From Ancylobacter tetraedralis (GTDB taxonomy: Bacteria; Pseudomonadota; Alphaproteobacteria; Rhizobiales; Xanthobacteraceae), in NCBI RefSeq assembly GCF_014195655.1, contig NZ_JACICD010000001.1, forward strand, positions 62,001-126,000: a stretch of DNA of 64,000 bases. Direction: 5' to 3'. Both the position numbers and the translations under genes were made by a program. Shown here in pieces: positions 63,346-64,000 of the stretch. A model generated the notes under the pieces. That model ran no database searches. It saw nothing but the letters and a program-made list of their open reading frames with translations, and was not told the origin of the DNA. How positions within the stretch are numbered: position 1 is the stretch's first letter; each line of letters begins with the position of its first letter.

Positions 63346-64000
63346 TGTCTTCTCCCCCCCGGGACAGACGAGCCGGAGCGCGAAGTTAGCAATTTGGCCT
63401 CGCGAGGGAAAGATACGGATCACGCATGCCCCCTGCAATGTTGGGGCGAGGATGCCTTCGCGGATCCCGTGTGGTTCCGGTATACCGGCGACGTGCCTGA
63501 GGATCGATGCAGGATGGACAGGCCGGTGATGCTCGATATCCAGTCGCGTCAAGCATCACCCGGGAACTACGCCTTCCGTCAAGATGGCCCGGGCGCCGAT
63601 CCGGGCCATTATAATTGCATGGCCGCCCTCTCACCGCCCGCATCCACTGGAGCAGCCGACGACGGACCTTCGCGCCGCCGGAATTGGGCATGCGGACCGG
63701 GCTGCTGGCCTTGCTTGTGATGTCGCATGGCAGCGCAGCGGTGCCAGCGGCCGGGCGCGGCGCGCTCTCCGTCGCCTTGGACGATATGCGGCGCACATAT
63801 GCGCGCCTGCGGCCTTGGCTCGGATGGTGCGGGTGTCGTAGCCTTCGACGGCGAGCCGGATGCCTCCCTCGCCGAGGCTCGGGTTCGGCCCTCGCGGCCC
63901 CCATCACGCTTGCCACCTGACGGAATCAGAATGCGCTGGAGTCCCTAGTATCGTTCGGGTCGTCATATTGTAGCCGAACCGATGATCATACGCAGAATAT
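63346..64000. other. Right-edge region without a recognisable gene
   Basis: This is 655 bases upstream of the sugar importer operon. Its promoter should lie within the first 150 bases. The remainder is open in several frames on both strands, but all translate into Arg/Pro-rich or mixed sequence with no family signature. GGGACTCCAGCGCATTCTGATTCC on the minus strand near 63924-63947 has the look of an insertion-sequence end, which I could not verify. A gene entering from beyond base 64000 is possible. Confidence 0.4.

Noticed and set aside
63386-63948. Genes on either strand at the right edge
   Set aside because: Several overlapping frames exist but all are Arg/Pro/Ser-rich without motifs; none could be supported, and the stretch was recorded as unassigned.

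Overview
The window is 64 kb of GC-rich, densely coding DNA from an alphaproteobacterium, most likely order Hyphomicrobiales (Rhizobiales) and possibly the Xanthobacteraceae. The order rests on gene content and synteny: a FixL-FixJ-FixK oxygen cascade, 5-aminolevulinate synthase (C4 haem route), minCDE behind CtrA-type sites, and the runs murA and DUF2948-hisD-UPF0262-phosphatase-maf-yacG-tRNA-Phe. The family is inference only. No phage, CRISPR array, rRNA or replication origin is visible.

Layout. (1) 1-8.3 kb, minus strand: a sugar-acid operon with a complete YtfQ/YtfR/YtfT/YjfF-type furanose ABC importer, a GntR/FCD regulator, an L-arabonate-type dehydratase and a 2-keto-3-deoxy-arabonate dehydratase that runs off the left edge. 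(2) 8.3-10.9 kb: a decayed tandem glycosyltransferase gene followed by an intact conserved gene. (3) 11-19.3 kb: an aminotransferase, then fixL, fixJ, a receiver-only protein and fixK, followed by hemN, an AbrB-type membrane protein and hemA. FixK-type boxes lie before fixK and between hemN and the AbrB gene. (4) 19.4-25.3 kb: nitrogen salvage. A guanidine-I riboswitch precedes a ureohydrolase with guanidine-hydrolase hallmarks and a His-rich protein. Next to it is a divergent URC-type uracil-degradation set (upp, URC1-like, URC4-like). (5) 25.5-31.3 kb: a Bug-type binding protein and a polyamine-type ABC importer. (6) 31.4-43.8 kb: housekeeping core, including an ABC-F ATPase, minCDE, a GAF-PAS-GGDEF protein, tRNA-Thr, murA, hisD, maf and yacG. 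(7) 43.8-45.6 kb: tRNA-Phe followed by remnants of a tyrosine integrase, an IS3-type transposase and a serine recombinase. (8) 45.7-64 kb: accessory transport modules. These are a flavoprotein-ferredoxin-ABC operon, a peptide-type ABC operon with a divergent GntR regulator, and a sugar-type ABC operon without an ATPase that ends in a 960-residue winged-helix/ATPase regulator.

How the parts work together. The window is mainly scavenging: six ABC or binding-protein systems feed sugar-acid, pyrimidine, guanidine, polyamine, organosulfur-type and peptide use. The oxygen cascade can couple low oxygen to haem precursor supply through the oxygen-independent HemN. The strongest regulatory RNA is the guanidine-I riboswitch. 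The least explained module is the flavoprotein/ferredoxin pair encoded with a sulfonate/nitrate-type importer just behind the tRNA-Phe recombinase graveyard.

Limits: family assignments come from reading motifs and recalled family resemblance, not from searches. Start codons were chosen by ribosome-binding sites, overlaps and domain starts.
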